A DNA stretch of 32,763 bases from Clostridia bacterium (GTDB taxonomy: Bacteria; Bacillota; Clostridia; Oscillospirales; UBA644). The notes beneath the pieces are model-generated. The model made no database searches, was not told where the DNA came from, and worked only from the letters and a program-made list of their open reading frames with translations. Below are positions 1-7,404 of the stretch, in pieces. Positions within the stretch are counted from its first letter, which is position 1. The number at the start of each line of letters is the position of its first letter. The translations under genes were made by a program, and so were the position numbers. The stretch spans positions 1-32,763 of the forward strand of contig JAFRTE010000023.1 of assembly GCA_017427285.1 (NCBI GenBank), given 5' to 3'.

Positions 1-141
1 AAAACCTGCCCGATCTGTCATTTCTGCCCGCAGCCGCTCGGACTCTGTATATTTATCTGGTTGCTGATAATACTCGTCGTTGTAATCATCATTATTGTCA
101 TTATCGCATCCAAGAAGAAAAAAAAGAAAGAAAAGAACTGA
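1..141 (+). CDS. C-terminal end of a membrane-anchored protein (partial)
   Basis: The window opens inside a reading frame of 46 codons that ends at a TGA. It has a short cysteine-rich stretch (CPICHFCP, near the window edge), then one strongly hydrophobic segment of about 23 residues rich in Ile, Val and Leu, then a tail of about eight positive residues (SKKKKKKEKN). That order fits a C-terminal membrane anchor with a cytoplasmic basic stop-transfer tail, so the missing bulk is probably extracytoplasmic. The two closely spaced cysteine pairs could bind a metal or form a disulfide. I do not recognise the family. A good intrinsic terminator follows 19 nt after the stop, which supports this being a real gene end. 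Confidence 0.72.
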   Translation, partial: KTCPICHFCPQPLGLCIFIWLLIILVVVIIIIVIIASKKKKKKEKN

Positions 142-159
142 AATCAAACAGTTAACGCG

Positions 160-197
160 AGACGGTCCCGGTTTTCAGCCGAGACCGTCTTTTTTAT
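160..197 (+). terminator. Rho-independent terminator of the partial gene
   Basis: An 8-bp perfect stem (AGACGGTC at 160-167 with GACCGTCT at 183-190), extendable by three more G-C pairs past one mismatch, is followed directly by TTTTTTATCTTTTTTT. The T tract is on the plus strand, so it mainly serves the partial gene at the left edge. It may also slow the leftward transcript of the uroporphyrinogen-decarboxylase-family gene. Confidence 0.85.
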
Positions 198-257
198 CTT
201 TTTTTCGACCGCTCTCGCAGGATGACAGCCATTGCATTGCTGCGGACAGTTCAAAAA

Positions 258-1397
258 TTATCTTCGGTATTTTTCCACGGTTTCAAGCCCGTATTTGAGG
301 TAGAAAAGAAGATTTTCTATGTAGTTTTCGGTCGGACGGGCATATTCCATATATCCCGCTGAGGGACAGAGAATAAATCTTCCGCTTTTTTCGCCCGCCG
401 CAACGCACTCGTCTATGAGCCGGGCAATCCGTTCCTTCGTTGAAAGCAGAATTTCCTGTATCTCGATATTTCCTTCAAGACCTATACGGCCGCCGTATTT
501 TTCAACAACCTCATTCATCTCCACGTCGCCGTTCGGACCCGGTTCGAGCGGATTTAAAACGTCTACGCCCATATCAATGAAGCTGTCGATGAAATTGCGG
601 ACCTTTCCGTGACTGTGAACCCATACGTATCCGCCGTAATCATGGATTATATCGCATACGGGTTTGTCGTATTTATACACAAAATCCTCAAAGTCTTTCG
701 GGCTCATAAGCGGCGGCAGAAAAAGTTCGGGGCCAACCCAGCAGAAAATCGGTTCTTTTATGCCTGTTTCAAGTATGTTTTTTACGTGACTGCAAAGTCT
801 CTCCGAAAAAACCGAACATAGCCCGCCTATAAGCTCTCTCGCATCAACGCTCAAATATGCGAGTGTTTCCGATCCGGTCAGACACTGAACGAGAAACGCC
901 GCATGCGGAATATCTATCATTGCAACGCCGCGGTCGCCAACCCCAGCAACTGCGTTTTCGTAATGCCTGCTTTCTAGACCCGTCGGAGCAATATACGGAA
1001 GAGAGAGAATTTTATCTATATCCTCCGCTTCCTTTATGTAGTGCTGCATATCGTAACCGGGGTCGCCTACCTGCGACTCTCTGTATACCGCTTCAAGGTC
1101 GCCTTTCGGTGTGTGAATAACCGTGTGTGCGTCCTTCCATTTCGGATCTCCGGTTTCCGTCTTCCACGATTCCGTAAATCTGCCTATTTCCGTGCCTGCG
1201 ATCAGATTTATGCCGTATCCTCCGCATCCCGTGAAAATGTCCGTGGTCTGCGCGGCAAGCTCGGAAACAGGCCTGTATTTTTCGTGAAGCTGTCTTCCGA
1301 CGGTATATCCCGCACCCCAGAGTTTTAATGCGGGCCTGTCAATGTCTTCGCCCCGGAATATGCGCATCAGCCGTTCGTGAGATGTAAGTCGTATCAT
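258..1397 (-). CDS. Uroporphyrinogen decarboxylase (URO-D) family protein
   Basis: This 379-residue protein has the overall sequence character of the URO-D/MtaA/CmuA superfamily, a TIM-barrel fold. Recognisable family blocks are an N-terminal ERLMRIFRGEDIDRP, VHSHGK at about 260-265, DVLNPLEPGPNGD at about 279-291 and GLEGNIE at about 307-312. Members include true HemE and many corrinoid methyltransferases. In this subgroup, which often sits beside glycoside hydrolases, the substrate is unknown. His261 and His263 could be metal ligands like those of the MtaA branch, but the full zinc-ligand set is not clear. It starts 21 nt after the GH78 gene on the same strand, so the two are almost certainly co-transcribed. 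No haem or corrinoid gene is nearby, so a role in tetrapyrrole synthesis is unlikely. The family call is firm and the activity unknown. Confidence 0.85.
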   Translation of the reverse strand: MIRLTSHERLMRIFRGEDIDRPALKLWGAGYTVGRQLHEKYRPVSELAAQTTDIFTGCGGYGINLIAGTEIGRFTESWKTETGDPKWKDAHTVIHTPKGDLEAVYRESQVGDPGYDMQHYIKEAEDIDKILSLPYIAPTGLESRHYENAVAGVGDRGVAMIDIPHAAFLVQCLTGSETLAYLSVDARELIGGLCSVFSERLCSHVKNILETGIKEPIFCWVGPELFLPPLMSPKDFEDFVYKYDKPVCDIIHDYGGYVWVHSHGKVRNFIDSFIDMGVDVLNPLEPGPNGDVEMNEVVEKYGGRIGLEGNIEIQEILLSTKERIARLIDECVAAGEKSGRFILCPSAGYMEYARPTENYIENLLFYLKYGLETVEKYRR

Positions 1398-1418
1398 TGT
1401 TTTATACCTAATTCCCGG

Positions 1419-3677
1419 TCAGCGGACGGGATAAACCATGTCGCCCCTGTGCTTTATATGCGTGCCGTCGGGCAGGACGATCTCGGCGGATATATCTTCT
1501 GCGGTGCGGACGTGCAGCTTAATCTCGCCGTTCTTTCTCTCCCAGCGAACGAAAATATCTCCGTGAGGCGAAGCGTAGGACGCCTCGGCAAATTCAAGTC
1601 CGCCGATAAATTCGGGTTTGATAAGCACATATCTGTGATCCGTTCCGTTCGGGTTGTAGCGAAGCCCCGCAACGGAGGAAATAAACCAGTTTTTGATATC
1701 GCAGAACATATGGTGGTTGTGAGAATAGTTGCCTGCGCCGGGAAGCTCGAAGCATTCGGGGATAGTTGTTTCTCCGAAGCCGATAAAAGCGGCGTAGGAG
1801 GGGAATTCCTTACGGGTGATCATTTTCCATGCGAGTTCGCTCTCACCGGCAGCGCTGAGAACGTGGAATATTACGCGCGCTCCCAGAATACCCGTATCGA
1901 GAAAATCGCCGTTCTCGTGAATGATTTTTATAAGGTATTCCGTTGCCTTTTTCGTTTCATTTTCGTCAAACAATCCGTAGTAAAGCGCCATCGCCTGGCT
2001 CGTCTGGCAGCCCGTATCGGCAATACACGCGTCTTTGTCTATCAGATGTGTGCGGACCGCTTCGCGAAGCTCGAAACAGAGCTTATCCGCAAACGCCTTT
2101 TCGTCCGTTTTGCCAAGTACGCCGAAGATAAATGACGCCATTTTTGAGCATGCAATGATAGTTACGCTGTCGGTAAATTTAAGATCGGGTTTTACTTTGC
2201 CGCCTATCGGGCACCAGTCTCCCAGACCGTAGGCAAGAAGACCGTTTTCATCGCGTTTTGTCGAAGCATAGCGAAGATACAGCGAGATCGCGTCCGCATT
2301 TTCGGAAAGTATCTCTTTGTCGCCCGTAAAACGGTAGGTGAAATACGGTATAAATATAAGCGCGGCGTCCCATGCGGGGCCGTTGCCCCATCCGTAACCC
2401 CAGTCAAACGTGGGTATTATTCCCGGCAGCATGCCGTTTTCTTTCTGAGCGGCGCGGATATTGCGCAGCCATTCGCGGTAGCTTACGGAAATATCCATAG
2501 TCATAAGCATATGCTCGGAAGAAAGCGCGGCGTCTCCCGTCCAGCCGTTTTTCTCGCGGTGCGGACAGTCTGTGGGGAAATAGTAGAAATTTGCGCGGTC
2601 CGAAGCGTCGCACATTTTGTAAAGAGTGTTTGCCGTATCGTCGGAACAGCAAAAAGAGCCGGTTTCCTTCGGCGCGGAAGTGCAGACGATATACGTCAGA
2701 AGTTCGGGGGTTGCCTGCGCCTCGTCTATTCCCGTAACAAGGCAGTAGCGGAAGCCGTGATAAGTAAACGGCGGCTCGAATATTTCTTCTCCGCCCTTGC
2801 AGATATACACGTCGCGCTGCGAAAAGCCGTCGGGATAAAAGTTTATGTTGTCGTAGTCAAGCTCTCCGTTTGTGAGAAGCTCGCCAAACTGCATTACAAC
2901 GCGCTGTCCGGGACGGCCGTTGATCTTCAGGCGGATTATACCCGCGTTGTTTTGTCCGAAGTCGTATAAATAACCTTCTTTGCCGTCGTTTTCATCTTCC
3001 GGAACGGTCATTTTTTCAACGTCGCCTCTGGGCGTGTATTTTTTCATTTTACCTTTGCGGACCGTTGCTTTCAGCTCTTCGCCCGTAGGAAGAACTGGAG
3101 TTGCCTCGCATATGCGGAATTCGCCCTTAGGCGTTTCGCAGATATGCGCGTTTTTCCAGTCTTTATCGTCAAAGTCAGGCAGATTCCAGTCTTTGATTTC
3201 ATTTCTTGCGTCGTAGCGGACTCCGGCGCGAAGATCGTCAAAATAAAGCGGGGACGGAGCAGTCTTTACGCTGCTGTCGGAAACAGTCTGCGTATCGCCG
3301 ATTTCAAGCATAAACGAAAACTTCGGAGCGCCGCGAAAAGTCGCCTTGTCAAAATCCCAGATCGCGCCGCCGGGTGCGTTCTGCATACCGTTTCCGAGCT
3401 GAAAGCCCAGAACGTTTTTGCCTTTTTGTATATACGCAGACAGGTCGTAATCATCAAAATACACGATATGATCCGGATTTGAAATATACGGCGCAAGAAG
3501 ACCCTTCGTTATCTCTTTTCCGTTGATCCATACGCGGTAAAAACCGAGTCCCGTGATCCTCAGGCGGCAGTCTTCGGTATCAGCAAAAAATACTTTTCTG
3601 AAATACGGCGCGGGGACGAAATTATGATAAGTTGAATACGCTTCGCCTGCGCAGATAAACTGTTTTGGAAAATTCAT
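1419..3677 (-). CDS. GH78-type alpha-L-rhamnosidase
   Basis: This 752-residue protein would release terminal alpha-L-rhamnose from glycans or glycosides. The N-terminal half is beta-sandwich-like, with a sugar-binding-type block at about 36-95 (ITGLGFYRVWINGKEI) and the family signature YDFGQNNAGIIRLKI at about 238-252. The catalytic (alpha/alpha)6 region begins near residue 345 and carries DCPHREKNGWTGDA at 370-383, the GH78 acid motif with Glu375 as the likely general acid. The C-terminal part (HMFCDIKNWFISSVAGLRYN, ASYASPHGDIFVRW) matches the closing beta domain of GH78. There is no signal peptide, so it should act in the cytoplasm on imported oligosaccharides. Start: ATG with AAAGGAAG 6 nt upstream. 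It leads a two-gene unit with the URO-D-family gene. I see no convincing promoter in the 65 nt upstream, so read-through from the WYL operon is possible. Confidence 0.93.
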   Translation of the reverse strand: MNFPKQFICAGEAYSTYHNFVPAPYFRKVFFADTEDCRLRITGLGFYRVWINGKEITKGLLAPYISNPDHIVYFDDYDLSAYIQKGKNVLGFQLGNGMQNAPGGAIWDFDKATFRGAPKFSFMLEIGDTQTVSDSSVKTAPSPLYFDDLRAGVRYDARNEIKDWNLPDFDDKDWKNAHICETPKGEFRICEATPVLPTGEELKATVRKGKMKKYTPRGDVEKMTVPEDENDGKEGYLYDFGQNNAGIIRLKINGRPGQRVVMQFGELLTNGELDYDNINFYPDGFSQRDVYICKGGEEIFEPPFTYHGFRYCLVTGIDEAQATPELLTYIVCTSAPKETGSFCCSDDTANTLYKMCDASDRANFYYFPTDCPHREKNGWTGDAALSSEHMLMTMDISVSYREWLRNIRAAQKENGMLPGIIPTFDWGYGWGNGPAWDAALIFIPYFTYRFTGDKEILSENADAISLYLRYASTKRDENGLLAYGLGDWCPIGGKVKPDLKFTDSVTIIACSKMASFIFGVLGKTDEKAFADKLCFELREAVRTHLIDKDACIADTGCQTSQAMALYYGLFDENETKKATEYLIKIIHENGDFLDTGILGARVIFHVLSAAGESELAWKMITRKEFPSYAAFIGFGETTIPECFELPGAGNYSHNHHMFCDIKNWFISSVAGLRYNPNGTDHRYVLIKPEFIGGLEFAEASYASPHGDIFVRWERKNGEIKLHVRTAEDISAEIVLPDGTHIKHRGDMVYPVR

Positions 3678-3742
3678 AAAAATACTTCCTTTACTTTAAG
3701 ATTGAATATATGCTTATTTAGTTTTTACGCTTTTGTAAGAAA

Positions 3743-4513
3743 TCAGTCGTCGGCTTTATCCGTTTCCTTTTGTTTGCTTCCGATTCGTAGTATGAGCTGC
3801 CAGACCGCCCAGAGCAGATGGAATATGATCACGAGCAGCGCGGAATATATTATCGCTCTCAGATACTGATTTTCGGGCATAAACGGGATATTGAGTTTCA
3901 AAAACATATAATCCGAGCCCGGAAATGCATCGTTTAAAAAGAAACTCGGAACAGTCATTGCCGCAAGCACTGCCACGCTTATCCAGATATCACGGTATCT
4001 CGGTCTCATTTTGTGGACGATAATCATATAAACCGTTCCGAAAATGGGGATAAGGTGTTCTCCGAAATACTGATAATAGCGAAAATGCGTCGGATCGGCG
4101 TTTGTGAGTACGGTTTGCGGTATTATGCATGCCAGAGTAGCTCCGAATAGGGTAACAAAGAAGTTTATGCCGAAAAGCGTTCGGTTTTTTGAAGGAACCA
4201 TATACATGCAGCAGATAAGCCCCATATCGCAGACGTGCAAAGGCAGCTTTGACATCATGAGGTAATTTCCGCTTGTATCGCCAACATACAAAAGCCAGCA
4301 GAAAAAGCCGAATTCCATGGCGAACATGGCAAATGAAAGAATAAAGCGAAAATGCCTCTCACCCTTCCACTCGCGCAGCTTTTCTCTTTTAAACCATACA
4401 ATTACAAGCAGTCCGACCGTTATTAAGATCGGTATAAAATGCATCATGGTATACGGACGGAAAGTTCCCTCCGGTCCGTACCCGAAAAATCCGGAATCGT
4501 AGTATATATACAT
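3743..4513 (-). CDS. YwaF/TIGR02206-like integral membrane protein
   Basis: A 256-residue, very hydrophobic protein with about seven membrane segments. The diagnostic stretch is LPLHVCDMGLI at 90-100, the conserved 'LPLHxCD' core of the TIGR02206/YwaF family, which is distantly related to TMEM164. An early HFIP and the following hydrophobic helix also fit. TMEM164 in animals is reported to be an acyltransferase, but bacterial members have no assigned activity, and no function is claimed here. The start codon overlaps the stop of the upstream membrane-protein gene by one base (TGATG), a sign of translational coupling. It is the last gene of the operon led by the WYL regulator. Confidence 0.85.
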   Translation of the reverse strand: MYIYYDSGFFGYGPEGTFRPYTMMHFIPILITVGLLVIVWFKREKLREWKGERHFRFILSFAMFAMEFGFFCWLLYVGDTSGNYLMMSKLPLHVCDMGLICCMYMVPSKNRTLFGINFFVTLFGATLACIIPQTVLTNADPTHFRYYQYFGEHLIPIFGTVYMIIVHKMRPRYRDIWISVAVLAAMTVPSFFLNDAFPGSDYMFLKLNIPFMPENQYLRAIIYSALLVIIFHLLWAVWQLILRIGSKQKETDKADD

Positions 4514-5442
4514 CAGGAGTTCACGTCCGTTTCCGCCCTGTAATATTCATCAATATAAATACAGCACAGTTCTTTGACGGAAAGACCGCTCATATACTTC
4601 TTTTCCATCATTTGCATGATGCGGCGCGGAACGGTCAGTTCGCCGCCTTTGTCATGCTCTCTGTCCATAGCTGCAAGAGCTCTGACTGCGGACCGGATAT
4701 CCGGATATGAAAACGCCTCGGCTTTTTGATAGTATCTTTCGATATCCGCTTTTCTCTTTTTGTGTATGGCGTTATGTATAACTCTGAGTAAGGTGGAAAC
4801 GCCGAAACAGATAAGGCAAAGTATGGGAAACAGCAGATAAATGGGAATTGTTTGGGCTATATCTCCGATCTGATAATGGTCTCTCCATCCTCCCGCCTCT
4901 TCGCCTATCGCAAAAACCATGATAAGATAAACGAATGCGTAGATAACTACCGGAAGGATCGACAGAACAGACGCCTTGAAACTGATTTGGTGGTCTGTAT
5001 TGATGAATAAAAACAGTATAATCGATATGATCGGACAAATTGTATGGAAAAGAATATTGTTTGAATAAAGCATCATCCGATAATAGCTTGTTGCGGGAGA
5101 TAAAACGGTGACCGCAATAAGAAACGTAAGAGCGACGCCGTTTGTGCCTATATATAAAAGATTTACGACCCAGCGCGGAAGGTGGTAGTTGCGATATCTC
5201 ATTCCGTCAACGGCAAACGGTATGCACATCGCCGCCGTTATTCCCATAAGCATATTCGACAGTATCGTGAACATACGGAACGATTTTTGTCCTACCTCGG
5301 ATACGATCGCGTCGGGAGTGCTCAAAACCTGATCTATAACCGCCGCAAAAACAAGAATACACAGAAGACTGCACATTACAGCCGCAAGAACGCAGCGTAT
5401 CCTGTTTATGCGCAACGCATTGTTTACTTTTTCTTCTTTCAT
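4513..5442 (-). CDS. Six-helix membrane protein of unknown function
   Basis: A 309-residue protein with about six predicted membrane helices between residues 12 and 215, followed by a charged cytoplasmic tail of about 90 residues (YYQKAEAFSYPDIRSAVRAL, then MEKKYMSGLSVKELCCIYID). The FRMFTILSNML and LFHTICPIISIILF segments recall the FAR-17a/AIG1 and Pr6Pr group of small membrane proteins. That is a weak resemblance seen by eye, so I leave the function open. It lies 33 nt downstream of the WYL regulator gene and overlaps the YwaF-like gene by one base, so the three genes form one operon. The pairing of two membrane proteins of similar topology under one regulator suggests they work together in the membrane. 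Confidence 0.8.
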   Translation of the reverse strand: MKEEKVNNALRINRIRCVLAAVMCSLLCILVFAAVIDQVLSTPDAIVSEVGQKSFRMFTILSNMLMGITAAMCIPFAVDGMRYRNYHLPRWVVNLLYIGTNGVALTFLIAVTVLSPATSYYRMMLYSNNILFHTICPIISIILFLFINTDHQISFKASVLSILPVVIYAFVYLIMVFAIGEEAGGWRDHYQIGDIAQTIPIYLLFPILCLICFGVSTLLRVIHNAIHKKRKADIERYYQKAEAFSYPDIRSAVRALAAMDREHDKGGELTVPRRIMQMMEKKYMSGLSVKELCCIYIDEYYRAETDVNS

Positions 5443-5475
5443 ACCTATCCTCTTCTCTTAATTAATGATAAATAT

Positions 5476-6471
5476 CTATTCCAGGATCGCTTTCAGATGA
5501 TTTTCATACTTTTCCTTAACGCTTGCCGGGGAAACGATCTTCATTTTACCTCCGAACTGCGCAAGCCAGCCGAAAAACGTAGGGCTTACACGGACGTTTA
5601 CGGCAGCTTTGCAAGCTTTTTTGTTTATCTTTTTTATCTCGGTATCTTCGCCGAATTTGTCGAATACGGGCTCGACAAGCTCTTTTGAAAATCTCAGCAC
5701 AACGTTGGAGGTTTTGCCGCCGAACAATTTAAACGCCTCTCCCGTAAATTCCGCAACGCCTTCTATTTTTGAAATCGCCTCTTTCGAGATCGTCGATTCT
5801 TCCGACACTTTGATGTTGTCTATTCTGTCTAAGCGGTAATTTGCGGTCCCCTCGGGATGTTTGCTGTTATATGCCATGAGGTAATAGTTGTCGTTATTGT
5901 AAATGAGCGCAACGGGTTCAACGTTGTATTTTTTGAATCTTCCCGTAGGTGTTTTTACATACTCTCTTTCGGCTTTTTCGTTAAGATGAAAATAATTGTA
6001 TGTGACCTTCTTTTTTCTCGCTATCGCGTCCTCTATGCGTTCAACATTGCATAGCACCGATTCGTTTGTGTGTTTGTGAGTATTGAAACGGACCGTGTTT
6101 TTCTTTAACTGCTCCGCCTGATATGTGCTCAGAAGATCCGCAATCTTGCCCGAAAGCTCTTCCGACTTGTTTTGAGTAAGAAAACCCGCCGCCTGCACCG
6201 CGTCGATTATTATCTTTATCTCGGGTACGGTAATCTGTCTTTCGGAAACGTAATAGAGACGTTCTTTTTCTCTGAGATAGCTTTTAACGTCAAATCCGTT
6301 TTCACGCAGGGTATCTATGTCCTTGCTCAGAGTACGAACGTTGCTCGATATCCCCATATCGATGAGCGTCCGGCACAGCGTTCTTCGCGATATGGGATGA
6401 TCTGCGTCTGTTTCTTTACGAAGGAATTCATACAGCTTCAGCAGCTTTACTTTCTGCATGCAGTCGCCCAT
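5476..6471 (-). CDS. WYL-domain transcriptional regulator (YafY type)
   Basis: This 331-residue protein has an N-terminal helix-turn-helix of the HTH_11 type at about 5-75 (LYEFLRKETDADHPISRRTL, then LSKDIDTLRENGFDV) and a WYL domain at about 140-225 (KKVTYNYFHLNE, TGRFKKYNVEPVALIY, YYLMAYN, NYRLDRIDNIKV). The usual Trp-Tyr-Leu signature reads Tyr-Tyr-Leu here. A C-terminal WCX-like extension follows. WYL proteins are regulators whose WYL domain senses a ligand, often a nucleotide or nucleic acid. Start: ATG with GGGGAGA 5-6 nt upstream. It is first in an operon with two membrane proteins and has its own strong promoter, so it probably controls that operon. It could also act on the divergent DUF4405 gene. 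Confidence 0.92.
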   Translation of the reverse strand: MGDCMQKVKLLKLYEFLRKETDADHPISRRTLCRTLIDMGISSNVRTLSKDIDTLRENGFDVKSYLREKERLYYVSERQITVPEIKIIIDAVQAAGFLTQNKSEELSGKIADLLSTYQAEQLKKNTVRFNTHKHTNESVLCNVERIEDAIARKKKVTYNYFHLNEKAEREYVKTPTGRFKKYNVEPVALIYNNDNYYLMAYNSKHPEGTANYRLDRIDNIKVSEESTISKEAISKIEGVAEFTGEAFKLFGGKTSNVVLRFSKELVEPVFDKFGEDTEIKKINKKACKAAVNVRVSPTFFGWLAQFGGKMKIVSPASVKEKYENHLKAILE

Positions 6472-6512
6472 TTTTATCTCCCCGGTACAAATATAATTAC
6501 TTTTACGGTCCC

Positions 6513-6541
6513 ATTTTACACCATTTTGAAAACCTTGTCAA
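6513..6541 (-). promoter_or_regulatory. Sigma-A-type promoter of the WYL operon
   Basis: On the minus strand the hexamers are TTGACA (6541-6536) and TAAAAT (6518-6513) with a 17-bp spacer. It lies about 42 nt upstream of the WYL start codon. It is back to back with the promoter of the DUF4405 pseudogene, making this a divergent control region. Confidence 0.82.
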
Positions 6542-6579
6542 GTATCGTTTGAGTTACCCGATGAAATTTTCAAAAAGGG

Positions 6580-6608
6580 TTGTATTTTGTTTGAATGTTT
6601 GTTATAAT
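6580..6608 (+). promoter_or_regulatory. Promoter of the DUF4405 pseudogene
   Basis: TTGTAT (6580-6585) and a perfect TATAAT (6603-6608) are separated by 17 bp. It lies about 58 nt upstream of the former start codon and still looks functional although the gene it serves is broken. Confidence 0.75.
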
Positions 6609-6665
6609 AAATACAGAATTGTATTGACAGATAAGTTCGCATTTCTGAAAATCGGAGTGTTCGGT

Positions 6666-7327
6666 ATGAAAAAAACAGATTGTCCGTATGGCGGTCGATT
6701 TGGCAATGACGGTAATACTTCTTTTGCTTGTGGGATATTCCCGCATAGGCGAAACGGATCACGAATAGCTCGGGATAACGATGACGGCGCTGTTCGCGGC
6801 GCATCATATTCTCAACAGAAAATGGATCTCTGCCGTTTTTCACGGTAAATACACGCCTTTTCGTATATTTCAGACGGTTATTACCGTGCTCATTTGCTGC
6901 ACGTTTATCGGCTCTGCAGTAAGCGGAATAATCGTTTCAAAGCATATATTCGCTTCTCTTTTCAGCGGCGGAGCGTCCGTTGCAAGAACAGTCCATATGC
7001 TTTGCGGTTACTGGAATTTCGTTTTGATGTCGCTTCACCTCGGACTTCACTGGATCGCTATAACTGGTATGGTGTCAAAAAAATTGCCGAAAAACAAACT
7101 TGCCCTTAAATGGACCGCCCGAGCCGTTGCTTTTCTGATCGCGGGTTACGGCGTTTATGCGCTTATTTACCGTCAGGTTGCGGATTATCTTTTCGGAAGG
7201 ACGACGTTTGGTTTTTTCGACGCTTCCGAGCCGCTCATCCTTTTTTATCTTGACTACATTGCTATCATGGGGCCTTTTCGTATTTGCTGGCCACTACATT
7301 TCTAAGGCGATAAAGCTGATAAAGTGA
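6666..7327 (+). pseudogene. DUF4405 membrane protein, inactivated by three lesions
   Basis: The three frames together give one full-length DUF4405 protein of about 219 residues: KKQIVRMAVDLAMTVILLLL, GYSRIGETDHE, then LGITMTALFAAHHILNRKW, several membrane helices with HLGLHW, and the end GHYISKAIKLIK. The family is a small multi-helix membrane protein with paired histidines that suggest haem binding. Lesion 1: the ATG at 6666 is out of frame because of a seven-A run (6669-6675); one A less would restore it. Lesion 2: an in-frame TAG at 6766-6768 replaces the Trp of the conserved HEWLG. Lesion 3: a one-base excess in GGGGCC (7270-7274) shifts the last 17 codons out of frame. The longest surviving piece is a 174-codon frame from 6781. 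The intact gene would start at 6666 and end at 7327. Confidence 0.88.
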
Positions 7328-7360
7328 CGGAGATATCAAAGCATCAGGTGTATAAACCAT

Positions 7361-7390
7361 AAAAAAGCAGGAGCGTTTAGCCCCTGCTTT
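7361..7390 (-). terminator. Bidirectional terminator between converging DUF4405 and GH2 genes
   Basis: The stem AAAGCAGG (7364-7371) with CCTGCTTT (7383-7390) has an 11-nt spacer. On the minus strand the stem is followed by six T residues, so it is a good terminator for the GH2 gene that ends 15 nt away. On the plus strand the T tract is weaker. Confidence 0.8.
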
Positions 7391-7404
7391 CGTGCTTTTA
7401 AGTA

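Noticed and set aside
1377..2135. A 252-codon open frame on the plus strand
   Set aside because: It is antisense to the GH78 gene, has no ribosome binding site of note and no recognisable motif. The minus-strand frame has clear family motifs.
6766..6768. TAG read through as an amino acid in the DUF4405 gene
   Set aside because: TAG ends other genes in the window, such as the polyphosphate polymerase and solute-binding protein 1, and this gene has two more lesions.
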